From positions 1 to 34,896 of the forward strand of contig JAPHSW010000192.1 in the NCBI GenBank assembly GCA_026196615.1: 34,896 nucleotides of DNA, read 5' to 3'. Below, piece after piece: positions 24,990 to 33,696 of this stretch. This DNA comes from Gammaproteobacteria bacterium. Its GTDB lineage: Bacteria > Pseudomonadota > Gammaproteobacteria > GRL18. Numbering within the stretch: position 1 is the stretch's first letter; every line of letters begins with the position of its first letter. The position numbers were made by a program, and so were the translations under genes. The notes under the pieces were generated by a model that did not search any database, was not told where the DNA came from, and saw only the letters and a program-made list of their open reading frames with translations.

Positions 24990-26189
24990 TTATGCTTTAA
25001 AGGCACCTACACCATCTTTTTTGAACATTTCTCTCAAACAACGCATCGCCTGACGAGTTCGATGCTCATTTTCAATCAAACTAAATCGAACATGATCATC
25101 GCCATATTCACCAAAACCAATACCAGGAGAAACAGCAACTTTTGCTTCAGTGAGCAATTTTTTTGAAAATTCTAACGATCCCATTTCTTTATATTCATCA
25201 GGAATGGGTGCCCAAAGAAACATGGTAGCTTTAGGCTTTTCAACTATCCAGCCTATAGAATCGAGGCCAGCACATAGCACATCGCGACGAGCCTGATACA
25301 TATCACAAATTTCTTTCACACAATCCTGTGGACCATCCAGAGCCTGAATTGCAGCCACCTGAATTGGTGTAAACATGCCATAATCAAGATAGGATTTCAT
25401 ACGAGTCAATGCCGCAACCAATGTTGGATTACCACACATAAAACCAACACGCCACCCAGGCATATTGTAAGTTTTAGAAAGAGAATAAAACTCTACGGCA
25501 ATATCTTTGGCACCTGGAATTTGTAGAATTGATGGTGCTTTGTAGCCATCAAATGCAATTTCAGCATAAGCAATATCATGTACCACCCAAATACTGTGTT
25601 CACGAGCAATTTTGACCACTTTTTCAAAAAAGTCTAATTCCACACATTGTGTTGTAGGATTTCCAGGGAAATTCAATACCAACATTTTTGGTTTTGGCCA
25701 TGAATCTTTAATCGCTTTTTCTAATTCAGCAAAAAAGTCAACATTCGGCGTCATGGGTACATGACGAATATCAGCACCTGCAATCACAAAACCATAAGGA
25801 TGAATTGGGTAAGATGGATTTGGAACAAGCACAGCATCGCCTGGACCAACTGTCGCTAAAGCCAGATGTGCCAGACCTTCCTTTGAACCAATTGTAACAA
25901 TGGCTTCAGATTCTGGGTCAAGATCGACATCATAACTGCGTTTATACCAATTACAAATGGCTTTGCGCAATCTAGGTATACCACGAGACACTGAATAACG
26001 ATGTGTATCATTTCTTTGAGTTGCCTCAACCATTTTATCAACAATATGTTTTGGTGTTGGCTGATCCGGATTACCCATACCAAAATCAATGATATCTTCA
26101 CCGCGGGCTCGTGCTTTTGCTTTCAATTCATTAACAATATTGAAAACATAGGGTGGTAAACGTTTAATGCGCTGAAAATCGTCGTTCAA
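24990..26189 (-). CDS. alaC: Alanine transaminase (AlaC-type aminotransferase)
   Basis: Class I PLP aminotransferase, 399 residues. [31 protein letters not shown] is the AlaC N-terminus, here split by family marks rather than by domain. Lys239 in [13 protein letters not shown] binds [12 protein letters not shown] is the substrate and cofactor segment, and the C-terminal VRFSLIENE carries the carboxylate-binding Arg. Known relatives make alanine from pyruvate and glutamate. The start is TTG 26189, supported by GAGG eight bases upstream and by length match with E. coli AlaC; no ATG is in frame before it. It heads the alaC-hom-iPGM-like run. Confidence 0.92.
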   Translation of the reverse strand: MNDDFQRIKRLPPYVFNIVNELKAKARARGEDIIDFGMGNPDQPTPKHIVDKMVEATQRNDTHRYSVSRGIPRLRKAICNWYKRSYDVDLDPESEAIVTIGSKEGLAHLALATVGPGDAVLVPNPSYPIHPYGFVIAGADIRHVPMTPNVDFFAELEKAIKDSWPKPKMLVLNFPGNPTTQCVELDFFEKVVKIAREHSIWVVHDIAYAEIAFDGYKAPSILQIPGAKDIAVEFYSLSKTYNMPGWRVGFMCGNPTLVAALTRMKSYLDYGMFTPIQVAAIQALDGPQDCVKEICDMYQARRDVLCAGLDSIGWIVEKPKATMFLWAPIPDEYKEMGSLEFSKKLLTEAKVAVSPGIGFGEYGDDHVRFSLIENEHRTRQAMRCLREMFKKDGVGAFKA

Positions 26190-26441
26190 AAATATGGCCT
26201 CGTCAAATACCTGAGAAATTAGTCATAAAGAACATAGTGAGTTCTAGATCAGGTTTTAATATTAAAACATTGTAAAATACTTACCCGAAAGGTTTCTGTC
26301 AATCTCTAATAGCACTTTTTTATGATTTTTTTCAAAAATAAGCCTCAAGTACTAAAATTTCATGATTTTGTACTATGTATTTTAATAAAATGCCCCTAAA
26401 ATGGGTTTCATTTCTAATCTAACTATCACAAGAATTCTATT

Positions 26442-26855
26442 ATGTTGCAACTAGAAAACATCGAAAATGCTTACTCTTTTCATTCCTATGATGAACATAG
26501 TGCAAAACTCATCACACCTGATAAGAACATTCATTCAAACTCCCCTACTGAGGATAACTTGCTTGAAATCAAATCAACCACATTTATCTATCAGGAGCTT
26601 ATTGAGTCTGAGCTATTTCCATCTAGTTTTGAAAGTTTTGATGAAAACTGCATTAACGAATTAATTAAGCATGATGCAGAAATATTTCTCATAGGGACTG
26701 GCTCAAAATCACGATTTCCAAAAAAAGAGATTTTACAATTTATTGCAAAAAACAAATTATCTATTGATTTTATGGATACTGGTGCGGCATCTCGCACCTT
26801 CAATATTCTTACTGCTGAGCAGAGAAAAGTTGCTGCTCTCATTTTTTTTAAATAA
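26442..26855 (+). CDS. Mth938-like (DUF498) domain protein
   Basis: 137 residues, soluble. The C-terminal two thirds match the Mth938/NDUFAF3 family: EIFLIGTGSKSRFPKKEIL, then a MDTGAASRTFNILTAEQRKVAALIF segment, the conserved end of these proteins. Eukaryotic NDUFAF3 helps assemble complex I; the bacterial role is not established. It stands alone on the + strand, divergent from alaC across 252 bp. Confidence 0.85.
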   Translation: MLQLENIENAYSFHSYDEHSAKLITPDKNIHSNSPTEDNLLEIKSTTFIYQELIESELFPSSFESFDENCINELIKHDAEIFLIGTGSKSRFPKKEILQFIAKNKLSIDFMDTGAASRTFNILTAEQRKVAALIFFK

Positions 26856-26967
26856 AGTAATATTTTACAGTTCAATGCTCAATACATAGTCGTCATTAGA
26901 ATTAAAAAACAATACTTGTTATGATATATTCAGATTCACTAATTATGGATAATTAAAGGATTAAATC

Positions 26968-27300
26968 ATGGAAGGCTTAAAAATATTTCTCGATATTGGA
27001 AAAACACTTAAAATCATTCGAATTTCCACGGGACAAATTCAATTACGTTTTTCTTTATACAGCCTTCCATTAATTAAACAACTCTCTGTTGTACCACCAT
27101 TCAACCACATTACTGTTGATCAATTTATTAACTCTCTTGATGGCATTAATCATATTAAAGTTAACCAATTTCTCGCTAGTGCAACGATTCAATATGATAC
27201 ATCGATTTGGTGTTCAACTATGTGGGAAAGTTTTTGTAACGGTAAAGATAACCCTGACCTCATAAAAAAAATATCTGAAGCCATTGAGAAAACAAGTTGA
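26968..27300 (+). CDS. Small HMA-2-like protein lacking the metal-binding CxxC
   Basis: 110 residues. SLDGINHIKVNQFLASATIQYD (about 51-72) follows the strand-helix-strand pattern of heavy-metal-associated HMA-2 domains, with a tail TMWESFCNGKDNPDLIKKI, but there is no CxxC, and the only cysteines are near 82 and 90. Metal transport therefore cannot be claimed. A clean AAGGA lies eight bases before the ATG. It ends shortly before the bidirectional terminator at 27383 and has no obvious partner gene. Confidence 0.55.
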   Translation: MEGLKIFLDIGKTLKIIRISTGQIQLRFSLYSLPLIKQLSVVPPFNHITVDQFINSLDGINHIKVNQFLASATIQYDTSIWCSTMWESFCNGKDNPDLIKKISEAIEKTS

Positions 27301-27379
27301 CAATTTTTGCAGTAAATATCTAATGGGTTAATAATTATCAATTCATTCCATTTACCCATCAACAGCACATAATATAACC

Positions 27380-27420
27380 AATAAAAAAGGGAGAAAATAA
27401 TTTTTTCTCCCTTTTTTATT
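27380..27420. terminator. Strong bidirectional terminator
   Basis: An 18-bp inverted repeat with a GGGAG/CTCCC centre flanked by A-runs and T-runs (left arm core AAAAAAGGGAGAAAA at 27383-27397, right arm TTTTCTCCCTTTTTT at 27403-27417, five-base loop). The T-tract on each strand lets it stop the HMA-like gene from the left and the CBM-protein gene from the right, which converge here. Confidence 0.85.
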
Positions 27421-27435
27421 GCTAGTTTGTTAAAA

Positions 27436-29160
27436 CTATTTTGCTCTTAATTGCACATTATCAATACTAAAATCAGAGGCTGAGACAATGCCATAAAACT
27501 TCAAATCAACCAAACTTGCATTGTCAATATCTGGTAAAGTCACTTCCATAGTCACATGATTCCAGGCATCTGGTTGAATTGTTTGTTTGCCAACACGTGT
27601 AAACGTATTCTTGGCACCTACTCGAGATTTTACCTCAGCAATTAAGGCACTTGATGTACCACCATGTTTATAAACATCAACATCCAGGATATAAGTTGTA
27701 TTTGAGTTAACCTTATTTAGAATAGATTTGTACAATCCATGCATAGATGAGCCACGAGCAGAATTACGAATACTGTATGAGCTTTGGCTTCCAAAAGTCT
27801 CAACAGTATTAACACCGCCAGAACTATTCCATGATTGTTTATCGCCTGTTTCAAAATCATCATTTAATAAATAGCCATTAGGATCAATGGGTTCTGGTTC
27901 TGTTGTGGTAGTAGCTGCAGCTTGCCCTACTATACTTATATTATCAATATAAAAATCAGCAGAGGTAATGAAACCATTGAGTAAAATTTCAACTGAGGAG
28001 GCTTGTGAAATATCTGGAGTATTGAACTCCATAACAACATGATGCCATTCATTTGGAGTTAAAATTTCTTTTCCGATGGTTGTATAAGTGTTTTTTGCAC
28101 CTGTACGAGATTTAACCTTGGGATAAAATGTGGCATTATTGCTACCAGTGACAAAGATATCAGCTTCAAGTGTATAAACTTCATTACTCAATAAAAGATC
28201 TTTGCCATCATAGACCAATCCAGAATTTGAACTTGTACGATTACTGACATAAATACTCTTGCCACTTAAAGAAAAAGTGTCCTCTGATGCGGTACCACCA
28301 TAAATGCTAGACCAACCACCCAGTAAATCACTTGAAGTACCATCCAAAATTGAACCGTTTCCAGATGAAGTCGTTGTTCCTTGAGGCTCCATCAAGAAAC
28401 TAAATTCAGGGTCCAGATATTCATCTTGAATGCCTCCAGATAATAGAGCTGGCGTAGGGTTATATGTAATCACACCGTCTGAAAGCGTGAGATTCATATT
28501 CGTCAATGCAGTTAAAAACTCATTACCTTTAAATTTAATAACATCTAAATACCCCTCATAACCAGGAATAGTGATATCTGTAATAGGAACTAAATTTTCA
28601 TCAACTCCATTGACATCGGTATTCAGAGCTAAACTCACGCCATTAAGATCTTTTGTGACATCAGTACCTGTTACATCCAGTGTAAATTGAGCAACACCAC
28701 TCACTGATGAAACATAACTGAGTTTAGCTTCTACAGCAATTCCTGCAAACGAGTGAGATCCACCATCTTCTTTTCCGTAAAAATCATAAACAGGATCGAC
28801 ATCAGTCACAACTATATCAAAATACAAAAATACGTAACCATCCGCATCAATCGTATTGGTGAGCACACCATCCACTAAAGTGAAATTTGCAGCATAGTTA
28901 ATAACAACGTTAGATATAAGTTCAGGAGATGCAACAATGGATACTTTAGAATCCACCATTTGATAACCTTTATTCACATCATCAGCAACTGCAGCACGTC
29001 CTAATCCCATTGGACCAGTCGCTTCGTAACTAAAGTTATTGAGGGTGCTCATGAATATTCCAGCCATCGCATAATGAGGCAAGGCAAGTAATGAAAGTCC
29101 AAGAATTTTGGCAGGTAAATTTTTTACGCACGCAGGCGCGGTCAGTTTATTAAAAAACAT
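27436..29160 (-). CDS. Secreted protein with two C-terminal CBM4/9-like domains
   Basis: 574 residues with a signal peptide (basic N-end, hydrophobic about 18-30, likely cleavage after HYAMA). Residues 35-270 form a beta-rich region of unknown family, containing a Gly/Ser-rich linker near 265. Two related jelly-roll-like modules follow (about 275-415 and 430-572). Each repeats KSR-GAKNT, a W-H-V-ME line and a closing SADFYIDNI / ASDFSIDNV, as in CBM4_9 carbohydrate-binding modules; a Thr/Pro linker (TTTTEPEPIDP) joins them. No catalytic glycosidase motif is seen, so it may be an adhesin or a surface or matrix sugar binder. The gene ends at the strong terminator at 27380-27420. Confidence 0.75.
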   Translation of the reverse strand: MFFNKLTAPACVKNLPAKILGLSLLALPHYAMAGIFMSTLNNFSYEATGPMGLGRAAVADDVNKGYQMVDSKVSIVASPELISNVVINYAANFTLVDGVLTNTIDADGYVFLYFDIVVTDVDPVYDFYGKEDGGSHSFAGIAVEAKLSYVSSVSGVAQFTLDVTGTDVTKDLNGVSLALNTDVNGVDENLVPITDITIPGYEGYLDVIKFKGNEFLTALTNMNLTLSDGVITYNPTPALLSGGIQDEYLDPEFSFLMEPQGTTTSSGNGSILDGTSSDLLGGWSSIYGGTASEDTFSLSGKSIYVSNRTSSNSGLVYDGKDLLLSNEVYTLEADIFVTGSNNATFYPKVKSRTGAKNTYTTIGKEILTPNEWHHVVMEFNTPDISQASSVEILLNGFITSADFYIDNISIVGQAAATTTTEPEPIDPNGYLLNDDFETGDKQSWNSSGGVNTVETFGSQSSYSIRNSARGSSMHGLYKSILNKVNSNTTYILDVDVYKHGGTSSALIAEVKSRVGAKNTFTRVGKQTIQPDAWNHVTMEVTLPDIDNASLVDLKFYGIVSASDFSIDNVQLRAK

Positions 29161-29519
29161 AGCGGTACTAGTCCCTTATCTGTAAGCAATAAGATCAAAG
29201 AAGTCTATTTCTTTAATCAGGTCCATTTATTGCCAGAATTTCAATTAATCCGATATTGAAAATCCGAGCAACTTTTTTTATTGATAGTGAGTGTAATTCA
29301 ATATTGTTCTCATGTAAACCATTAATATACATATCTTTTTTATATTATTATTATATTAATATATTATTAATATTTATTACATAAAAACAAAGAAGGAATA
29401 AATAATAGGTTTAATTTACTAATTAAATCAGATAAAAACAAACTTAAACTATGCTAATATATTGAAAATAATGATCAAAATTAAATCCGCACAAAACAAA
29501 TCATGATTTACGTTTTTAC
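29161..29519. other. AT-rich intergenic stretch between divergent genes
   Basis: About 360 bp with no plausible gene, between the CBM-protein start and the btuB promoter. A run of T/A-only sequence lies around 29335-29380 (repeats of TATTATTA/AATATT), which could bend DNA or bind an H-NS-like protein. The - strand promoter of the CBM-protein gene must be here, but I could not fix its position. Confidence 0.5.
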
Positions 29520-29548
29520 TTGACAGGTATTTTATTAATCTCTAGAAT
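29520..29548 (+). promoter_or_regulatory. Sigma-70 promoter of the B12 uptake operon
   Basis: TTGACA at 29520-29525, a 17-bp spacer, and TAGAAT at 29543-29548, matching consensus at 11 of 12 positions. Transcription would start near 29554-29556, just before the first paired base of the riboswitch (29559), so promoter and aptamer positions support each other. Confidence 0.8.
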
Positions 29549-29558
29549 GGCCTCAAAT

Positions 29559-29778
29559 TTTTATGGTGTTTTATTTCTTGTCTTCACAAAAAATAAAACT
29601 GGGAAGTTGGTTAAATTCCAACGCTGCCCCCGCAACGGTAATTGATTGTACGATATTAAAGCCACTGAATGACTCAACGTTAGAACTGATACGTTAATCG
29701 TTTGGGAAGGCATTATCACCAAGTTTTTATAAAGTATTACTACTTTATCCTTCATTAGCCCGGAGACCTGCCATAAAA
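29559..29778 (+). ncRNA. Cobalamin (AdoCbl) riboswitch aptamer
   Basis: The closing P1 stem pairs TTTTATGG (29559-29566) with CCATAAAA (29771-29778). Between them are the conserved parts in order: GGGAA with GGTT...TTCCAACGC, the B12 box-type GCCCCCGCAACGG at about 29625-29637, GCCACTG, GGGAAGGC, and AGCCCGGAGACCTGCC at about 29757-29772. It binds a cobalamin in the nascent mRNA and lowers expression of the following B12 uptake genes when the vitamin is plentiful. The next gene is a TonB-dependent receptor, as expected. Confidence 0.95.
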
Positions 29779-29806
29779 AACTACCTTAGCTATGCGGTGG
29801 GCGTGC

Positions 29807-29829
29807 AACGGGTCAGACAGCCATCCGTT
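29807..29829 (+). promoter_or_regulatory. Hairpin after the aptamer, possible expression platform
   Basis: A 7-bp stem (AACGGGT with ATCCGTT, one G-U pair) with a nine-base loop lies 28 bp after P1. A second short inverted repeat, ACACAC/GTGTGT around 29935-29950, sits just before the btuB ribosome binding site. Neither has a T-run, so control of translation start is more likely than termination. No clear anti-Shine-Dalgarno was found. Confidence 0.35.
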
Positions 29830-29964
29830 TGTGACTTTCACCATTCCGGCCTTTTGATCCTTTGCTACAGAATTCATGTAATATCATAACATGTCATTCT
29901 GATTACTCCCCCACATAAATTGTTATACATTTATACACACGGGGTGTGTGTTTCAGGGAACATT

Positions 29965-31851
29965 ATGACTCAAAACTTACCCAATTTTCTGACTCTCTCA
30001 ACAATAGCAAGCTCAGTATTAGCAGCTTGTTTGAACCCAATTAATGTCCATGCAGGACAAATTGATAACAGTCCACAAATTATTGTAACAGCCAACCGAA
30101 CCGCCACAACAGTTGATGAAACACTTGCACCTGTCAGTATTATTACTAAAGAAGACATCCAGCGCTCTCAGGCCAGTTCTGTGACAGACATATTAAAAAC
30201 AACTCCCGGCATGAGTCTTTCTGGCAGTGGTGGTTTTGGTAGTAGTTCAGGTTTTTCGATGAGGGGCACCAATACTGACCATATACTTTACCTTATTGAT
30301 GGAGTTCCCATAGGTTCTGCTACCAGTGGTCAGACATCAATCCAATACCTTCCCGTCTCACAAATTGAACGAATTGAAGTTGTGCGTGGACCACGATCTA
30401 GCCTATATGGTTCTGATGCCATTGGAGGTGTTGTTCAAATTTTTACCAATAAATCCGGTGAAAAAAAGATTACAGCTAGTGCTGGATATGGTTCAGACAA
30501 TACCCGAGAAATGACCGCCAGTTATTCTAATGGAAACGAGAAATCTTATTTTTCAGGTGGAGTTTCCACATTTAACACTGATGGTTATGATTTTTACGGT
30601 TATCAGACAGGTTTTCCTGCACCAACTGCAAATGCAGCTGATGAGGATGAGGATGGCTATAAAAATTATTCAATCTCTTTAAATGGTGGTTACGAGTTGA
30701 ATGATTCCTTGAAACTATCCGGTGTATTTTTACGAAGTCAGGGTGAAAACGAGTTTGATGGCTATGCCAATAAAGATTCTCAAACTGAATTTACAGATCA
30801 AATAATGAGTGGTATTGCTGATTATAAAGTAAACGATATCTTCAACACACAGTTAAAAATAAGCCGTAGTTATGATAAACAATATAATCAGTTACAAGAA
30901 AACACATCAAAAACACGTTTTAATACCAAATCAGACTTAGTCAGCTGGCAAAATGAAATCGTTATCCGTGAATACGATTTATTAACACTTGGTCTGGATT
31001 ATAAAGACGAGAAAATTGACAGCAGTACTGACTATTCTGAAGAAAGTCGCTGGAATCAGGCAGCATTTGCGCAATATCAGTATGTAGGCGATGTATTCGA
31101 TACACAAGTATCTTTCCGACATGATGATAACGAGGAATTTGGAACCCATAATACCTGGAGCTTTGGCACAGGTTTTAACCTTGATAAAAATGTCCGAATT
31201 ACAACATCTTATGGAACAGCATTTAAAGCACCTACTTTTAATGATATGTATTGGCCTGCTGATTTCTTTTTTACCGGAAACCCAGATTTAAAACCAGAAG
31301 AATCTGAAAGTTTTGACTTTGGTGTGGAATTAACAACAGGCGAAACAATTTGGACTGCCCATTATTTTGACACAAGCATTAGAAACTTAATTACTTATGT
31401 TAATTCCTACCCCTCTATTAGTAAAATGGAAAATGTCAGTAAAGCCGATATTGATGGTCTTGAGTTAACCGTTTCCACTGATATTTATGGTTGGAAATTA
31501 AATGCTAATGCCTCATTTACTGATCCTATAGATACTGAAACTGGTCTAATGTTATCAAGAAGAAGTAAAAGAAACCTGAATATCTCTCTTGATAAATCAA
31601 CAGGTGCCTTTAGCTATGGTGCTTCAGTGATAGCCAGCTCAGAACGTTACAATAAAGTAGGAGAAGATGAGCAATTACCTGGCTTTGGTTACATGAATAT
31701 AAGAGCAGCCTGGGAGATGAACAAGCAATGGACTATCAAAGCAAAAGTTGATAACCTTTTTGACAAAGAATATGTTCTGTCTCAAAATGGTGGAATTGAC
31801 TATAAACAACCTGATCGTTTTGTATTTGCATCCATCCATTATCAAATGTAA
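29965..31851 (+). CDS. btuB: TonB-dependent vitamin B12 receptor
   Basis: Outer-membrane barrel that imports cobalamin with TonB energy. I start at ATG 29965, which has AGGGA seven bases upstream and a normal signal peptide (cleavage near VHAGQ, about residue 30); the TTG at 29920 lies ahead of this site. 628 residues: TonB box PQIIVTANR at 37-45, plug domain about 45-160 (SMRGTNTDHILYLIDGVPI, VRGPRSSLYGSDAIGGVVQIFT), then the barrel to the end, with the TonB-receptor C-terminal motif LFDKEYVLSQ. The last residues are SIHYQM, ending in Met rather than the usual Phe/Trp. The riboswitch ahead and the ABC genes behind specify B12 rather than iron. Confidence 0.94.
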   Translation: MTQNLPNFLTLSTIASSVLAACLNPINVHAGQIDNSPQIIVTANRTATTVDETLAPVSIITKEDIQRSQASSVTDILKTTPGMSLSGSGGFGSSSGFSMRGTNTDHILYLIDGVPIGSATSGQTSIQYLPVSQIERIEVVRGPRSSLYGSDAIGGVVQIFTNKSGEKKITASAGYGSDNTREMTASYSNGNEKSYFSGGVSTFNTDGYDFYGYQTGFPAPTANAADEDEDGYKNYSISLNGGYELNDSLKLSGVFLRSQGENEFDGYANKDSQTEFTDQIMSGIADYKVNDIFNTQLKISRSYDKQYNQLQENTSKTRFNTKSDLVSWQNEIVIREYDLLTLGLDYKDEKIDSSTDYSEESRWNQAAFAQYQYVGDVFDTQVSFRHDDNEEFGTHNTWSFGTGFNLDKNVRITTSYGTAFKAPTFNDMYWPADFFFTGNPDLKPEESESFDFGVELTTGETIWTAHYFDTSIRNLITYVNSYPSISKMENVSKADIDGLELTVSTDIYGWKLNANASFTDPIDTETGLMLSRRSKRNLNISLDKSTGAFSYGASVIASSERYNKVGEDEQLPGFGYMNIRAAWEMNKQWTIKAKVDNLFDKEYVLSQNGGIDYKQPDRFVFASIHYQM

Positions 31852-31914
31852 TGTCATTACTGATACCTTTTTTTATAATAAAGAGAAGGTATCAAATAGG
31901 CACTTTGGAATTTA

Positions 31915-32892
31915 ATGAAGTTAAAAAATCATCCCTTTATTTTTTTAACCTGCCTAATATTTCTGGTGATAGCTGGTTTTATTTTTGCTCTCTTAACGGG
32001 TTCAGGTCATTTATCTTCACAAGAACTCATTTCTTTATTTAATGGTACCGCCTCTCCCCTTCATCAAAGTTTAGTTTTTGAACTTCGTTTACCAAGAGCA
32101 TTGGCTGCTTTTGCAGCAGGAGCACTTTTGTCCATTGCTGGTGTCTTAATGCAAGTTTTATTAAGAAATCCATTAGCCGATCCCTATGTTCTTGGAGTAT
32201 CAGGTGGTTCAGCTCTTGCTGCTTTACTAGCCATGTTGATGGGGGTTAATACTCTGTGGTTAACAGGAAGCGCTTTTCTTGGTGCACTAGTCTCAATTTT
32301 TTTGGTTTTTTCATTTGCCCATAGCAAAGGCTGTTGGACAATCTCCCGCTTATTACTCACTGGAATTATCCTTGCTTCTGGCTGGGGTGCATTGATTAGT
32401 TTTGTTTTAGTCATCTCACCTGCTGAAAAAATACATGGTATGTTGTTTTGGCTTATGGGTGATCTCAGTTATGACCGCCCATTGTTACCTTCGTATTTCA
32501 TCTTATTCTTCGGTTTTGTTTTTGCAATGACTATTAGCCGTCAACTTAACATCTTGTTATGGGGAGATGTTCAAGCAGGTAGTTTAGGTATTAATACCAA
32601 ACGATTAAGAGGCTATATTTTTTTCCTGTCTTCGTTATTAACAGCCGGTGCAATCACTTTGGCCGGTAGTATTGGTTTTGTAGGTCTTGTCATTCCTCAT
32701 TTAGTTCGATTAATCATTGGAACTGATCACCGTATGCTCATACCTGCAAGTGCTCTTATGGGCGGTGCTTTATTAATCATTGCCGATACTCTGGCAAGAA
32801 CAGTATTAGCTCCACAACAACTTCCCGTCGGTGTACTCACAGCACTTATTGGTGTTCCGTTGTTTCTTTATTTATTAAGAAGGAGTCAATAA
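31915..32892 (+). CDS. btuC: Vitamin B12 ABC transporter permease (FecCD family)
   Basis: 325 residues with about nine or ten membrane helices. FELRLPRALAAFAAGALLSIAGVLMQVLLRNPLADPYVLGVSGG is the FecCD/BtuC hallmark (given here in one line but spanning several motifs, about 56-98). GFVGLVIPHLVRLIIGTDHR near 255 is the coupling region to the ATPase. FecCD permeases serve B12, haem or siderophores; the riboswitch-led btuB upstream points to B12. It starts 64 bp after btuB and ends one base before the ATPase start. Confidence 0.9.
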   Translation: MKLKNHPFIFLTCLIFLVIAGFIFALLTGSGHLSSQELISLFNGTASPLHQSLVFELRLPRALAAFAAGALLSIAGVLMQVLLRNPLADPYVLGVSGGSALAALLAMLMGVNTLWLTGSAFLGALVSIFLVFSFAHSKGCWTISRLLLTGIILASGWGALISFVLVISPAEKIHGMLFWLMGDLSYDRPLLPSYFILFFGFVFAMTISRQLNILLWGDVQAGSLGINTKRLRGYIFFLSSLLTAGAITLAGSIGFVGLVIPHLVRLIIGTDHRMLIPASALMGGALLIIADTLARTVLAPQQLPVGVLTALIGVPLFLYLLRRSQ

Positions 32893-32893
32893 A

Positions 32894-33682
32894 ATGTCCC
32901 TCAAAATAAATAATTTAAGTCTTTCCATTGCAGATAAAGTCATTTGCAAAGAACTTAATATTCAGTTTAATCAGGGGGAGTTCTGGGGAATTATGGGGGT
33001 TAATGGTGTAGGTAAAACAACCCTGCTACAAACCATAATTGGCCTTCCCAATAACAGTACACATATTGACACCAATATGGCTTTAATTACTCTTAATGAT
33101 AAAAATATTTTTGGTTTCAAGCGCATCGATTTAGCAAAAAAAATGGGCTTGATGTTACAAGAATATGAATATAACTTTCCTTCCACAGTTCTTGAAGCTG
33201 CATTGATTGGTCGTCATCCATTTATTAATCATTGGCAATGGGAAAATGAAGATGATAAGACACTTGCCAGCCTAGCTTTAAATGAAGTAGGTCTTAAAAA
33301 TTTTTATCAGCGTGAGGTTAATACTCTATCTGGTGGTGAAAAAAGACGACTTAACTTAGCTACTCTTTTAACTCAAAATCCTGATTACTATCTTTTAGAT
33401 GAACCTGTTAATCATCTAGATATAAAGGCTCAACTTGAAATTCTTAGCTTACTGAAAAACAAGTTTTCTCAGAACAAGCAAGGAGGCATTATGGTCATTC
33501 ATGATCCAAATTTAGCTTACCGTTACTGTGATCATATGTTACTACTCTTCGATAATGGTCAATGGCTTTCGGGTAAAACAACAGATATTCTCAACAAGGA
33601 TAATCTTGGACGTTTATATAATTGCCCTATTCATCAATTAAACGATGAGCAACATACTTTTTTTGTTCCTCAGCATTCTTAA
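32894..33682 (+). CDS. btuD: Vitamin B12 ABC transporter ATP-binding protein
   Basis: 262 residues. Walker A GVNGVGKT is at 35-42, the Q-loop at LMLQEYEY, the ABC signature LSGGEKRR at 145-152, Walker B YYLLDEP at 165-171, and a switch His in MVIHDPN. It belongs to the FepC/BtuD type. AGGAG lies eight bases before ATG, inside the end of btuC, so the two are tightly coupled. Ligand assignment follows from the operon. Confidence 0.9.
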   Translation: MSLKINNLSLSIADKVICKELNIQFNQGEFWGIMGVNGVGKTTLLQTIIGLPNNSTHIDTNMALITLNDKNIFGFKRIDLAKKMGLMLQEYEYNFPSTVLEAALIGRHPFINHWQWENEDDKTLASLALNEVGLKNFYQREVNTLSGGEKRRLNLATLLTQNPDYYLLDEPVNHLDIKAQLEILSLLKNKFSQNKQGGIMVIHDPNLAYRYCDHMLLLFDNGQWLSGKTTDILNKDNLGRLYNCPIHQLNDEQHTFFVPQHS

Positions 33683-33696
33683 TAAAAATAGATTCA

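Noticed and set aside
29335-29385. AT-rich TTATTA run as a replication or attachment site
   Set aside because: It is simple low-complexity sequence without iterons, DnaA boxes or flanking duplications.
29920-29964. TTG start for btuB 15 codons upstream of the chosen ATG
   Set aside because: The ribosome binding site AGGGA and a normal signal peptide both fit ATG 29965; the extra residues do not look like a signal sequence.
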